From JAAZPT01 sp964544955 (GTDB lineage: Bacteria > Bacillota > Clostridia > Christensenellales > Aristaeellaceae), in NCBI GenBank assembly GCA_964544955.1, contig CAZJEB010000007.1, positions 15,944 to 79,943 of the forward strand: DNA of 64,000 nucleotides, written 5' to 3'. Below, one piece after another: positions 1 to 8,786 of this stretch; the first letter of the stretch is position 1; every line of letters begins with the position of its first letter. Under the pieces are notes generated by a model that was not told the origin of the DNA, ran no database searches, and was given only the letters and a program-made list of their open reading frames with translations. The position numbers and the translations under genes are program-made.

Positions 1-307
1 CTTGAATATAATTTTTCTTTTTAAATTCATTTATTGTTTCCAATGCATTGTATCGTAGATTCATTTTATGGCTTAACAACATATATTCATCAACCCATTT
101 ATGAGCAATTTCCACAAAATTATCCTCGGTAACACCTGCATTAAAATAATAATCTTTTATAGGGAAAGTAAATTCATCTCTATATTGTTCAACACTATTA
201 AGCATAGGTAGCCCGTATTGCTTAAAAACTTTATTACGAGCTAATATTCCTTCATTTACATCATCTAAAAGCGTTCCATTCCAATCCCAAATTATGCATT
301 TATTCAT
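1..307 (-). CDS. HAD-superfamily hydrolase (phosphoglycolate-phosphatase-like), 3' end outside the window
   Basis: Reading leftwards from the ATG at 307 gives about 102 residues beginning MNKCIIWDWNGTLLDD, with no stop before the window edge. The segment WDWNGTLLDD is HAD motif I: the first Asp is the nucleophile, and the second acidic residue of the usual DxD is Asn, a variant common in this phosphatase subgroup. The rest looks like the helical cap region of a phosphoglycolate-phosphatase-type enzyme. The start overlaps the proS stop by one base (TAATG), so the gene is probably translationally coupled to proS. The substrate cannot be told, and motifs II-IV lie outside the window. Confidence 0.8.
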   Translation of the reverse strand, partial: MNKCIIWDWNGTLLDDVNEGILARNKVFKQYGLPMLNSVEQYRDEFTFPIKDYYFNAGVTEDNFVEIAHKWVDEYMLLSHKMNLRYNALETINEFKKKNYIQ

Positions 308-1746
308 TAATAAGCCTTAGAGAAATAAATAAGTTTTTCTGCTTTTTTACCACAACAAACACATGTTTCAGCTATGGGAGTTTGATCAAAAGGCATATTC
401 CTAGATGTTGCACCAGCAACTTCCTTAATTTTTTCTTCGCATTCAACATCGCCACACCACATTGCCCTTGCAAACCCTGTTTGTACTTGTTCATTTAGCT
501 CATCCATATTAAATACGTCTTCTATACGATCATTTCTAAATTTAAGGGCTTGATTATATAATTCCTTTTGAATTTGGTTAAGTAATACGCTTACATTATT
601 TAACAACAAAGATCTAGAAAAACTGCCTTTTTCTAATGTATCACGTCTAAAATAAGTTATAACGCCTTGTTCAATATCCCTTGGCCCTACTTCTATACGA
701 AGAGGTATGCCTTTTAATTCGCAATCATTAAACTTATAACCAGCGCTTAATGTATCCCTATCATCAACATCAACTCTGATACCGACAGCTTTTAATTGGT
801 TAGCAATTTCATCACAAGCTTCTAACACACCTTCTTTGTGATGTGCAATTGGAATAATTTGAACTTGGATAGGAGCTATTGCAGGTGGCAATCTTAAACC
901 ACGCTCATCGCCATGGGTCATAATAATAGCGCCAATAAGCCTTGTTGATACTCCCCAGCTTGTTTCCGATACATATTCAAGTTTTCCATCTTTGCTTAGG
1001 AACTTTATATCAAAAGCTTCTGCAAACCTTGTTCCAAAGTTGTGGCTAGTTCCCGCTTGTAAAGCCTTGCCATCTTGCATCATAGCTTCAATACTATATG
1101 TACTATTAGCACCAGCAAATTTTTCCTTTTGAGTTTTTTCACCAACCAAAACAGGAATAGCTAAACTATTTTCAGCCATATCCCTATAAATTTCTAATAT
1201 ATCAAGGGTTTCTGTTTGTGCTTCTTCTGCAGTGGCATGAATTGTATGGCCTTCTTGCCACAAAAACTCACTTGTTCTCAAAAATGGTCTAGTACTTTTT
1301 TCCCAACGCATAACTGAGCACCATTGATTATACTTCATAGGAAGATCGCGCCATGAAGATACCCATTTTGAATACATTGTGCAAAACATAGTTTCACTAG
1401 TAGGTCTAACAGCTAATCTTTCTTGTAAAACATCTTTACCGCCTTGAGTTACCCAAGCAACTTCTGGCGCAAAACCTTCAACATGCTCAGCTTCTTTCAA
1501 AAGTAAGCTTTCAGGTATTAACATTGGCATATAAACATTTTCATGCCCTGTTTCTTTAAAGCGTTTATCTAAAACCCTTTGTATGGATTCCCAAATTGCA
1601 TAACCATAAGGGCGTAATACCATACAACCTCTAACGGGTGCATAATCAACTAATTTTGATTGTAGTATAACATCTGTATACCATTGAGAAAAATCTTCAT
1701 TTCTTGGTGTAATGTGAGTTACAAACCCCTTATTATCTTTTGCCAT
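307..1746 (-). CDS. proS: Prolyl-tRNA synthetase, type 3 (archaeal/eukaryotic-like)
   Basis: This cytoplasmic class II aminoacyl-tRNA synthetase charges tRNA-Pro with proline. The 479-aa length and the absence of an inserted editing domain fit the short type 3 ProRS. Visible landmarks are motif 2 (RWEKSTRPFLRTSEFLWQEG, about residue 150), motif 3 (MTHGDERGLRLPP, about 280), an anticodon-binding domain from about 295, and a C-terminal Cys cluster (MWCGDVECEEK...CVCCGKK) that is a zinc-binding subdomain in this type. GGAGG precedes the ATG. A promoter lies at 1794-1822, and the short leader leaves no room for a T-box. The HAD gene follows with a one-base overlap. Identity is secure. Confidence 0.97.
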   Translation of the reverse strand: MAKDNKGFVTHITPRNEDFSQWYTDVILQSKLVDYAPVRGCMVLRPYGYAIWESIQRVLDKRFKETGHENVYMPMLIPESLLLKEAEHVEGFAPEVAWVTQGGKDVLQERLAVRPTSETMFCTMYSKWVSSWRDLPMKYNQWCSVMRWEKSTRPFLRTSEFLWQEGHTIHATAEEAQTETLDILEIYRDMAENSLAIPVLVGEKTQKEKFAGANSTYSIEAMMQDGKALQAGTSHNFGTRFAEAFDIKFLSKDGKLEYVSETSWGVSTRLIGAIIMTHGDERGLRLPPAIAPIQVQIIPIAHHKEGVLEACDEIANQLKAVGIRVDVDDRDTLSAGYKFNDCELKGIPLRIEVGPRDIEQGVITYFRRDTLEKGSFSRSLLLNNVSVLLNQIQKELYNQALKFRNDRIEDVFNMDELNEQVQTGFARAMWCGDVECEEKIKEVAGATSRNMPFDQTPIAETCVCCGKKAEKLIYFSKAY

Positions 1747-1793
1747 TTTTCCTCCTAGAATTTGCGCATATTAGCTATTTTATAAGCTTATAT

Positions 1794-1822
1794 ATTGTAT
1801 CACTTTGATATTCAATTTTCAA
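1794..1822 (-). promoter_or_regulatory. Sigma-A-type promoter of proS
   Basis: On the minus strand TTGAAA (1822-1817) is followed after 17 nt by TACAAT (1799-1794). A TGn extended -10 element precedes the -10 box. The predicted transcript starts about 40 nt before the proS ATG. Confidence 0.65.
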
Positions 1823-1856
1823 GGAAAATACAACAGTTACATTAATTTTGTTAAAT

Positions 1857-1885
1857 AAAAAAGCTGGGTATAAACCCAACTTTTA
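1857..1885 (-). terminator. Intrinsic terminator after the BMP-type ABC transporter operon
   Basis: On the minus strand an AAGTTGGG / CCCAGCTT hairpin (one mispair) with a short loop is followed by a T run (A run at 1855-1862 on the plus strand). It lies about 10 bases past the stop of the last permease gene and before the proS promoter. Confidence 0.75.
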
Positions 1886-1893
1886 ACTTTTTA

Positions 1894-2880
1894 CTATCTT
1901 TTGCCTTTATCGTAAGGGATACCCTCTGCTTTTGGCGCCCTTGAGTTTTTACTTGTGAGTACAAGAACGAGCATTGTAACTAAATATGGAAGCATTAAAT
2001 ATATGTACTCTGAAGATTTAATACTTTCAAACTTAGGCAAGAAAGGTATACTTGAGGCATAAGCACTAATTATTTTAAACAAAGCAAAGAACAACGATGC
2101 TCCAAGAATGTTTAGTGGTTTCCAGTTACCAAATATCATAACAGCTAAGGCTAAGAAACCGTAACCTGCAACTGTAGATAAGAATCCAGACCCTGCAGCA
2201 AACGTGTAGGCTAAACCACCTATTCCAGCTAAAAACCCTGATATTCCAACACCTAAATAACGCATTTTATAAACATTTATACCAAGAGAGTCAGCCGCTT
2301 GAGGATGTTCACCACAAGCACTAAGCCTTAGACCTAGCTTTGTTTTATAAAGGAATACATAGGCTACAATAAAAATTATTATTGTTATAGGTGTAGTAAT
2401 AAACAAGCTTTTAAACAAGAATGTGTTAAGGAATGTATCTGTTTGGGCTATGCCTAAAGATTCATAGGAAATTCTTGTCCAGTTAGGGATTATAATATTT
2501 GTGTTACCTTGACCTTGTATATGCCATGTTATAACAATAGCAGCAGCAGGAGCAAGCATATTAAGTGCTGTACCACCTATAGTTTGGTTAGCTTTTAAAT
2601 GTATTGATGCAAATGCCAATAACATAGAAAAAACTAAACCACATACACCTGCAAACAATATAGATATAAGCGTTGCTGTTTGCGGTGATTGAACGCCAAA
2701 CCCGGTACCATCAAAATATTTTAGTAATAAACAGCCAGCTAAAGCACCAATAACCATGATACCTTCAAGAGCAATATTTATTACGCCTGAGCGTTCTGAG
2801 AACATTCCACCTAAAGCCACAAGCAAAAGAGGAACAGCAAATAGTACGGTAGCACTTAAAATATCTGCTAATATTAACAT
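1894..2880 (-). CDS. ABC transporter permease, BMP/nucleoside family (NupQ/YufQ-like)
   Basis: A polytopic inner-membrane permease of the branched-chain/ribose-type superfamily, 328 aa with about eight to nine hydrophobic segments. The N-terminal stretch GGMFSERSGVINIALEGIM is typical of the second permease of BMP-family importers such as B. subtilis NupNOPQ. The EAA-like loop appears around SACGEHPQAADSLGI (about residue 190). It is the last gene of the operon, starts 2 bp after the upstream permease stop, and is followed by a terminator. By family it pairs with the neighbouring permease to form the channel. Nucleosides are the likely substrate, inferred from homology only. Confidence 0.9.
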   Translation of the reverse strand: MLILADILSATVLFAVPLLLVALGGMFSERSGVINIALEGIMVIGALAGCLLLKYFDGTGFGVQSPQTATLISILFAGVCGLVFSMLLAFASIHLKANQTIGGTALNMLAPAAAIVITWHIQGQGNTNIIIPNWTRISYESLGIAQTDTFLNTFLFKSLFITTPITIIIFIVAYVFLYKTKLGLRLSACGEHPQAADSLGINVYKMRYLGVGISGFLAGIGGLAYTFAAGSGFLSTVAGYGFLALAVMIFGNWKPLNILGASLFFALFKIISAYASSIPFLPKFESIKSSEYIYLMLPYLVTMLVLVLTSKNSRAPKAEGIPYDKGKR

Positions 2881-2882
2881 AA

Positions 2883-3998
2883 TTAATTGCCTCCTTCACT
2901 TATTTCAGCTTTTTTACTACGTTTTGTAAGTATTTTTACAAGTGTTTCACGCATTAATAAAGAAAATGCACTTAGGTAAATTATAACCGCTATAATAATA
3001 TCTATCATTTCTTTTGCAAACTCTGGCTGCATTGCATCCCCACCAACTTGTATGTAGGATATAAATATTGCCGAGAATATAGTTCCTATTGGATTTGAGG
3101 ATGCAAGGAGTGCAACTGGTATACCATTAAAGCCCATCGCAGCAATTTCTTTAAGCAAAGTATATTGTGCTGTACCACTTAAGTAGTATATACCACCTGC
3201 CATACCGGCTAAAGCACCTGAAATAACCATTGATAAAACAATATTCCTTTTAGCATTTATGCCTGCATATATACTTGCATCTTTGTTATATCCGCATGCT
3301 TTAAGCTCATAGCCAAAAGTGGTTTTTTTAAGAATTACCCAAATTATTATAGCAACAACTATTGCAATAAATATTCCAACGTTTATATAAGGTGATTTCA
3401 TTAATTTATCTAAACCAAGCTTTGGTAAAATTGCATCTTCATTTGCAATTTTAAGCCCTGGTGTTCTGTCTGTATTAACCCTACCCCAAGCATTTGCAAG
3501 CATTGTTGGTATATTATTTATTAATAAGTTTACAGTAAAAAGGCCAATCCAGTTAAACATAATAGATGTTATAACTTCGTTAACATTAAAATATGCCTTA
3601 AAAATACCTGGTATTGCGCCCCATATGGCACCGCCAAGGATTGAAAAAAGTAAACATACTGGCCACGGAAGTTGTAATACTATTGCTGAGAATAGTGCAA
3701 AAAATGCTCCCAATGTATATTGGCCTGATGCACCAATATTAAATAAACCAGTTTTAAAAGCAAAGCTTACTGATAGGCCAACAAGCATTAGTGGAGCTGC
3801 CATATATAGAACGCTACCAAGTTTTGCCGGGGAACGCAATCCAGTTATTAAAATGTTTTTTAAACCAAGTATAGCAAAGTTAGGGTTAAACACAAATAGC
3901 AAAATTAAACCAAACAGTAAACCAGCTATAATAGAAATTATTGAAGATAGAAAACTAATGGTGCTTGGGTTATTAAGCATATTTTTTGATTTTTTCAT
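2883..3998 (-). CDS. ABC transporter permease, BMP/nucleoside family (NupP/YufP-like)
   Basis: A 371-aa polytopic membrane protein with a cytoplasmic Lys/Asn-rich N-terminus and a first membrane segment at about residues 12-35. The conserved GLSVSFAFKTGLFNIGASGQ segment (about 74-93) and the loop KACGYNKDASIYAGIN (about 232-247) mark it as the larger permease of a BMP-type importer. The start codon overlaps the ATPase gene stop at 3998, which indicates translational coupling. It forms the translocation path with the downstream permease; the charged C-terminus is cytoplasmic. Confidence 0.9.
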   Translation of the reverse strand: MKKSKNMLNNPSTISFLSSIISIIAGLLFGLILLFVFNPNFAILGLKNILITGLRSPAKLGSVLYMAAPLMLVGLSVSFAFKTGLFNIGASGQYTLGAFFALFSAIVLQLPWPVCLLFSILGGAIWGAIPGIFKAYFNVNEVITSIMFNWIGLFTVNLLINNIPTMLANAWGRVNTDRTPGLKIANEDAILPKLGLDKLMKSPYINVGIFIAIVVAIIIWVILKKTTFGYELKACGYNKDASIYAGINAKRNIVLSMVISGALAGMAGGIYYLSGTAQYTLLKEIAAMGFNGIPVALLASSNPIGTIFSAIFISYIQVGGDAMQPEFAKEMIDIIIAVIIYLSAFSLLMRETLVKILTKRSKKAEISEGGN

Positions 3999-5539
3999 TA
4001 ATCCTTACCTCCAAATTTCTTTTGACGTTTAGCACCCGCCATATATAAACCTAATTCTTGAACATTTGTAGTTTTAGGATCAAATTCACCAACGATATTT
4101 CCTTCATATATAACAAGGATTCTATCAGGAACGTTTAAAACTTCATCTAGTTCAAGAGATACTAATAGTACTGCTTTACCATTATCCCTTTGATTTACTA
4201 TTTGTTTATGAATGTATTCTATTGCACCTACGTCCAAACCCCTTGTAGGTTGAACTGCTATTAATACGCTTTTGCTATATTCAATTTCTCTTCCTACTAT
4301 GGCTTTTTGTTGGTTACCGCCAGACATACTTCTTGCAACTGTTTTTATCCCTTGCCCAGATCGAACATCGTATTGTTGAACTAGCTGTTCTGAAAAATCT
4401 GCAACTTTCTTTTCGTTTATGAAGCCAAGGTTTTGGAATTCTTTTTCCCAATACCTTCTAAGTACCATATTTTCTTTTAGTGAATAATCTAGTACTAGGC
4501 CATGTTTATGCCTATCCTCAGGAATATGAGCTAAACCTTCAACAGATTTTTCCCTAATAGTTTTGTTGCTTACATCTTTACCATTAATAAACACATAACC
4601 TGAATTTTGTTTTGTTAAACCTGTGATTGCTGCAACCAATTCCGACTGACCATTGCCTTCTATGCCCGCAATACAAAGAATTTCCCCTGCTTTTACATCA
4701 AAGCTTACATTATTTACTACATTTTTATTTTTGCGCTTTGAAAATACGCATAAATCTTTAACTGATAAATTAACATCTCCAGGTTCACGTTCAAGCTTTT
4801 CTACAACGGTTTCTACTTCCCTACCAACCATCATTTTGGTAAGCTCTTCTTTACTAGTTTCAGGAACATTAACAGTACCAATAAATTTTCCTTTGCGAAG
4901 AACTGTAACCCTATCTGCAACAGCCATAATTTCATTTAATTTATGGGTAATAAATAGTATGGATTTCCCTTCAGCCGTAAAAGACCTCATTATTTGCATA
5001 AGTTCATCAATTTCTTGGGGTGTAAGAACTGCAGTGGGCTCATCCATAATAAGAATTTCATTATCTCTATAAAGCATTTTTAATATTTCAACACGTTGTT
5101 GCATGCCTACAGAAATATCCTGAATAATAGCATCAGGTTCAATTCTTAAGCCATATTTTTCGCTAAGATCCATAACTTTTTTACGGGCATTACGTTTATT
5201 TAGTATCCCTAATTTTGTTTCCTCAGCACCTAAAATAATATTATCTAAAACTGAAAACACTTCAACCAACTTAAAATGTTGATGCACCATACCAATTTGT
5301 AAGGTATTTGCGTCATTAGGGTTTTTAATTTTTACAACTTCGCCATTCTTTTTAATAATACCCTTTTCAGGTTGATATAAACCAAATAAAACGCTCATTA
5401 GTGTGCTTTTACCTGCACCATTTTCGCCTAATAAAGCGTGTATTTCGCCTTTTTTAAGTTGTAATGTAATATTATCGTTTGCTTTTATGCCAGGAAATTC
5501 TTTAGTAATACCCAACATTTCTATAACATATTCCGCCAT
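3998..5539 (-). CDS. ABC transporter ATP-binding protein with two nucleotide-binding domains (NupO/YufO-like)
   Basis: A 513-aa protein with tandem ABC domains that powers the BMP-type importer. Domain 1 has a full Walker A (GENGAGKST, about 37-45), a variant signature (SVGMQQR) and Walker B (LIMDEPTAVL). Domain 2 has a divergent Walker A (GIEGNGQSE), the signature MSGGNQQK and a Walker B lacking the usual DE pair (LIAVQPTRGLD). This asymmetry, one canonical and one degenerate site, is normal for the sugar/nucleoside double-ATPase family. The gene is separated from the binding-protein gene by a hairpin terminator and overlaps the first permease gene by one base. Confidence 0.95.
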   Translation of the reverse strand: MAEYVIEMLGITKEFPGIKANDNITLQLKKGEIHALLGENGAGKSTLMSVLFGLYQPEKGIIKKNGEVVKIKNPNDANTLQIGMVHQHFKLVEVFSVLDNIILGAEETKLGILNKRNARKKVMDLSEKYGLRIEPDAIIQDISVGMQQRVEILKMLYRDNEILIMDEPTAVLTPQEIDELMQIMRSFTAEGKSILFITHKLNEIMAVADRVTVLRKGKFIGTVNVPETSKEELTKMMVGREVETVVEKLEREPGDVNLSVKDLCVFSKRKNKNVVNNVSFDVKAGEILCIAGIEGNGQSELVAAITGLTKQNSGYVFINGKDVSNKTIREKSVEGLAHIPEDRHKHGLVLDYSLKENMVLRRYWEKEFQNLGFINEKKVADFSEQLVQQYDVRSGQGIKTVARSMSGGNQQKAIVGREIEYSKSVLIAVQPTRGLDVGAIEYIHKQIVNQRDNGKAVLLVSLELDEVLNVPDRILVIYEGNIVGEFDPKTTNVQELGLYMAGAKRQKKFGGKD

Positions 5540-5564
5540 GTATTAATCCTTTCAGGATATCTTG

Positions 5565-5603
5565 CAAAAAACGCAGCACGCTTAACAAACGTACTGCGTT
5601 TTA
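5565..5603 (-). terminator. Intercistronic terminator/attenuator between binding-protein and ATPase genes
   Basis: On the minus strand the arms AAACGCAGTACG and CGTGCTGCGTTT (one G-T pair) flank a 9-nt loop and are followed by a T run. It lies just after the binding-protein stop and before the ATPase gene, so it probably gives high binding-protein expression with partial read-through to the transporter genes. Confidence 0.8.
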
Positions 5604-5618
5604 TTGCATTAATATTTA

Positions 5619-6674
5619 TTATTCTTGATAATCTACTGTTAGGTTAGCAACTGTAGGATGAACATCTATTGCATCACTTATAGCTACTTCGCCTGATTTG
5701 ATTTTTTCAAATAAAGCATTGTATTCGTCTAATGTGAAAGCGTTGAATCTCCAGCTACCTTCAGCTGTAGGTAAACCAACGCAATCTTCAGCTGCGCCTA
5801 AAACTGCTGTTTTAGCAGAAAGGTCTTCAGGCCATACGCCATTGTTGTCGTAAAGTGCTTTTAATGAAAGCAATACTGAGTTGCCTAGTTCTTTCATTGC
5901 AGATGTAATAACTAGTTCGTCTAAGTTGCTTTGGTCAACGTCAACACCGATAATTTTAGCTCCGCCTTCTCTAGCTGCTTGAAGAGCTGAGAATACAACG
6001 CCGCCGCCACATGCGAAAATTACTTCTGTTCCGTCTGTAATCCAGCCAGCCATTTTAGCTTTGATTTCATCTGAAGGAGCAAATGTGCCAGAGTACCAGT
6101 ACTTAACATTGATATCGCTAATGCCAAGTTCAGCAGCTGCAACTTCAGCGCCTTGAACAAAGCCTTCACCATACCTAATAACTGCAGGAACAGCAATGCC
6201 GCCTAAGAAACCTAAGTTTTTATAGCCATCTTTAACAGCAGCGTAGCCAGCTAAGAAACCAGCTTGTTCTTCTTTATAAATAATGCAGTGTGTGTTTGCA
6301 GCAGCACCATCAGCCATATCATAGTCGATGAACAAGAAGTTTACTTCAGGATACATTTCCTGTGCGATTTCGATTGTTTCGATAAACAAATAACCTGGGC
6401 AAACTATAACTTTTGCACCTTTATCAATTGCAGCTGTAATAGCTTCAACACGTGAATCTGTAGAGTCTTCCTTAGGCCTATAATAAGCATAAGTTTTGCC
6501 GTTTTCTTCAGCATATTGTTTTGTAGCTTCCCATGTGTATTGGTTAAAAGATTGGTCGTCGATATTACCAACGTCAGTAACCATAGCTATTTCGTAAGTA
6601 CCTTCTGCAAGAGTAGCAGGGGCCAATGCCATAACTAAAATGGCGCAAAGAATAATAGAAATTATTTTTCTCAT
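5619..6674 (-). CDS. BMP-family substrate-binding protein (nucleoside-type), secreted form without a lipobox
   Basis: The extracytoplasmic binding component of the importer. The start was set at the second ATG (6674): the upstream in-frame ATG lies inside the GGAGGAG ribosome-binding site. This gives a 351-aa precursor starting MRKIISIILCAILVMA and ending its signal at about APATLA, a signal-peptidase-I-type site. The mature part has the BMP fold landmarks: MVTDVGNIDDQSFNQ near the N-terminus, then GAKVIVCPGYLF, FLGGIAVPAVIRYGEGF and GVDVDQSN. B. subtilis and Borrelia homologues are lipoproteins. Here the only early Cys is inside the hydrophobic core (IILCAI) and lacks the small residue needed at -1, so lipid anchoring is doubtful. 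Substrate is probably purine nucleosides, by family only. Confidence 0.92.
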   Translation of the reverse strand: MRKIISIILCAILVMALAPATLAEGTYEIAMVTDVGNIDDQSFNQYTWEATKQYAEENGKTYAYYRPKEDSTDSRVEAITAAIDKGAKVIVCPGYLFIETIEIAQEMYPEVNFLFIDYDMADGAAANTHCIIYKEEQAGFLAGYAAVKDGYKNLGFLGGIAVPAVIRYGEGFVQGAEVAAAELGISDINVKYWYSGTFAPSDEIKAKMAGWITDGTEVIFACGGGVVFSALQAAREGGAKIIGVDVDQSNLDELVITSAMKELGNSVLLSLKALYDNNGVWPEDLSAKTAVLGAAEDCVGLPTAEGSWRFNAFTLDEYNALFEKIKSGEVAISDAIDVHPTVANLTVDYQE

Positions 6675-6725
6675 TGGAATCTCCTCCATTATTATAAAAT
6701 TGAAACATGAGGTTTCTTTAAAATT

Positions 6726-6753
6726 ATTATAACAGATAAATTTAAAATTGCAA
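6726..6753 (-). promoter_or_regulatory. Promoter of the BMP-type ABC transporter operon
   Basis: On the minus strand TTGCAA (6753-6748) is followed after 16 nt by TATAAT (6731-6726) with a TGn extended -10. The leader to the start codon is about 45 nt, too short for a known purine riboswitch. Confidence 0.7.
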
Positions 6754-6890
6754 TATAAAATAAACTTTTTAAGGCATATTATTGTATATTATGGTTTTAA
6801 AAACATTGTTTTAAGTATTATTAATATAAAACTAATACTTTTTGTTGTTGATTTAAATAAATTAATACAATCAATAATTATTTTAAATAA

Positions 6891-6919
6891 TTGCAAATAA
6901 TATGTAATATTATTATACT
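6891..6919 (+). promoter_or_regulatory. Promoter of recQ
   Basis: TTGCAA (6891-6896), a 17-nt spacer and TATACT (6914-6919). Transcription from here excludes the upstream in-frame start codons and supports the recQ start at 6948. Confidence 0.6.
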
Positions 6920-6947
6920 AAATGTATTATTTAAATTTGGAGGATAT

Positions 6948-8786
6948 ATGTCGCAAAAAATACAGCTGCTAAAACAAGTATATGGATATAGCAGTTTTAG
7001 AGAGGGTCAAGGCGATCTAATTGATTCATTGATAAACGGTCGTGACACCTTGGGTATAATGCCAACTGGCGGAGGTAAATCCCTTTGTTTTCAATTACCT
7101 GCAATGATGAAAGATGGAATTACTTTAGTTATATCCCCCCTTATAAGTTTAATGAGTGATCAGGTAAATGCATTACTTCAACTAGATATACCTGCAGCTT
7201 ACTTAAACAGTAGTTTAACACCGGCTCAAATAAAAAAAGCCACACAATTTGCATGTGAGGGTAAATATAAGATAATATATCTTGCTCCTGAAAGATTAGA
7301 TTCTTTAGATTTTGTGAATTTTGCACAAAGTAGCAACATAAGCATGATTGTTGTAGACGAAGCACATTGTGTATCACATTGGGGGCATGATTTTAGACCT
7401 TCATATTTAAAAATAAAAGAATTTGTTGACTCACTGCCAACAAAGCCTGTTGTTGGCGCTTTTACAGCAACAGCAACCGAAGAAGTTAGAAATGATATAG
7501 TTGAATTATTAGGCCTTAAATCACCATATATATTAATAACAGGTTTTGATAGGCCAAATTTATATTATGAAGTTGAGGCAACAACAGCTAAAGAAAAAAA
7601 CGCCAGAGTTTTAGAACTTTTAACTGAAATGCCTGGACAAAGCGGAATAATATACTGCTCTACAAGAAAGCACGTTGAAACACTTTGTTTTGAGTTGAAC
7701 CGCTGCGGACACAAAGCCACTAGGTATCATGCTGGACTAAGTGATGTAGAAAGAGAAGCAAATCAAAAATCCTTTTTATATGACGAATGCAATATAATGG
7801 TTGCAACTAATGCCTTTGGCATGGGCATAGACAAATCTAATGTAAATTTTGTAATACATTATGATTTACCTAAGGATCTTGAAAGTTATTATCAAGAGGC
7901 TGGTAGAGCTGGGCGAGACGGTTCAAAAGCAAGATGTATATTATTTTATAGTAAACAAGATATAAAAATTATGGAATTTTTGATTGATAAATCAAATGAA
8001 TTAGAAAATATTGACGAAGAAACTAAAAACCTTTTAAACAATAATGCTCATGATAGATTAAACATTATGGTAAAATATTGTAACCAGCCTGGCTGTTTAC
8101 GCAATTATATATTAAACTACTTCAACCAAAAATCATCAAATAGATGTGGGAATTGTGGTAATTGCTTAAACGATAAAACGCCAAAAGATGTTAAAAATAT
8201 TGCTTACAATATATTACAAAGCATAATATCTTTACCTGTTAACTATGGAGTTAATACAATAATCGAGTTTTTAATGGGAGTATCTAACACTAAATCAAAA
8301 AGCAGAAACCTCCATAATATGCAAGGCTTTGGTATATGTGCTAACTATAGCAAAGAAGAGCTAAATGCCATAATATCAAATTTAATTTTTGATAACTATA
8401 TTTCTGAAAGCAATGATAGATACAGAGTTTTATCGGCAGGGCCAAACTTTGATAGCTTTTTTAATTTAGATTATTATGATGTAGTTATGCCTATAGTTAA
8501 AGAATCAAAAACCAAAAGGAAAAAAGCCATTTTTGATGCTAATAGCACAGTAGACAAATCACTATTAAAGCTTCTTATAGATTTACGGCAAGAGTTGGCT
8601 TTAAAACAAGGAGTTCCCCCCTTTGTAATATTCTCAAACCATACACTGCAAGATATGGCATTAAAAAAGCCCAAAACCAGCGACGAATTTTTAAACGTAA
8701 GTGGTGTTGGGCAATATAAATTAACTTTATACGGCTTCCCTTTTATTAGCGTAATTAAGGATTATGATGGAGATTTTTTAAGATAA
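6948..8786 (+). CDS. recQ: ATP-dependent DNA helicase RecQ
   Basis: A 612-aa 3'-5' superfamily 2 helicase used in recombination and fork repair. The start is the ATG with GGAGG seven bases upstream; longer in-frame readings begin inside the promoter. Domains in order: helicase core with MPTGGGKS (Walker A, about 38-45), DEAHCVSHWGHDFR (137-150), TATATEEV (motif III region) and QEAGRAGRDG (motif VI); RecQ-Ct zinc site with Cys residues in CNQPGC and CGNCGNC; winged helix; and a C-terminal HRDC domain (about 525-605, ending SGVGQYKLTLYG). Its 3' end overlaps the convergent SNF2-helicase gene by 9 bp with no terminator between them. Confidence 0.97.
   Translation: MSQKIQLLKQVYGYSSFREGQGDLIDSLINGRDTLGIMPTGGGKSLCFQLPAMMKDGITLVISPLISLMSDQVNALLQLDIPAAYLNSSLTPAQIKKATQFACEGKYKIIYLAPERLDSLDFVNFAQSSNISMIVVDEAHCVSHWGHDFRPSYLKIKEFVDSLPTKPVVGAFTATATEEVRNDIVELLGLKSPYILITGFDRPNLYYEVEATTAKEKNARVLELLTEMPGQSGIIYCSTRKHVETLCFELNRCGHKATRYHAGLSDVEREANQKSFLYDECNIMVATNAFGMGIDKSNVNFVIHYDLPKDLESYYQEAGRAGRDGSKARCILFYSKQDIKIMEFLIDKSNELENIDEETKNLLNNNAHDRLNIMVKYCNQPGCLRNYILNYFNQKSSNRCGNCGNCLNDKTPKDVKNIAYNILQSIISLPVNYGVNTIIEFLMGVSNTKSKSRNLHNMQGFGICANYSKEELNAIISNLIFDNYISESNDRYRVLSAGPNFDSFFNLDYYDVVMPIVKESKTKRKKAIFDANSTVDKSLLKLLIDLRQELALKQGVPPFVIFSNHTLQDMALKKPKTSDEFLNVSGVGQYKLTLYGFPFISVIKDYDGDFLR

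Noticed and set aside
1747..1860. T-box riboswitch for proS
   Set aside because: The transcript from the visible promoter has a leader of only about 40 bases, too short for a T-box.
3625..5072. Plus-strand frames at 3625-4032 and 4653-5072
   Set aside because: They lie wholly inside well-supported ABC transporter genes on the other strand and resemble no protein.
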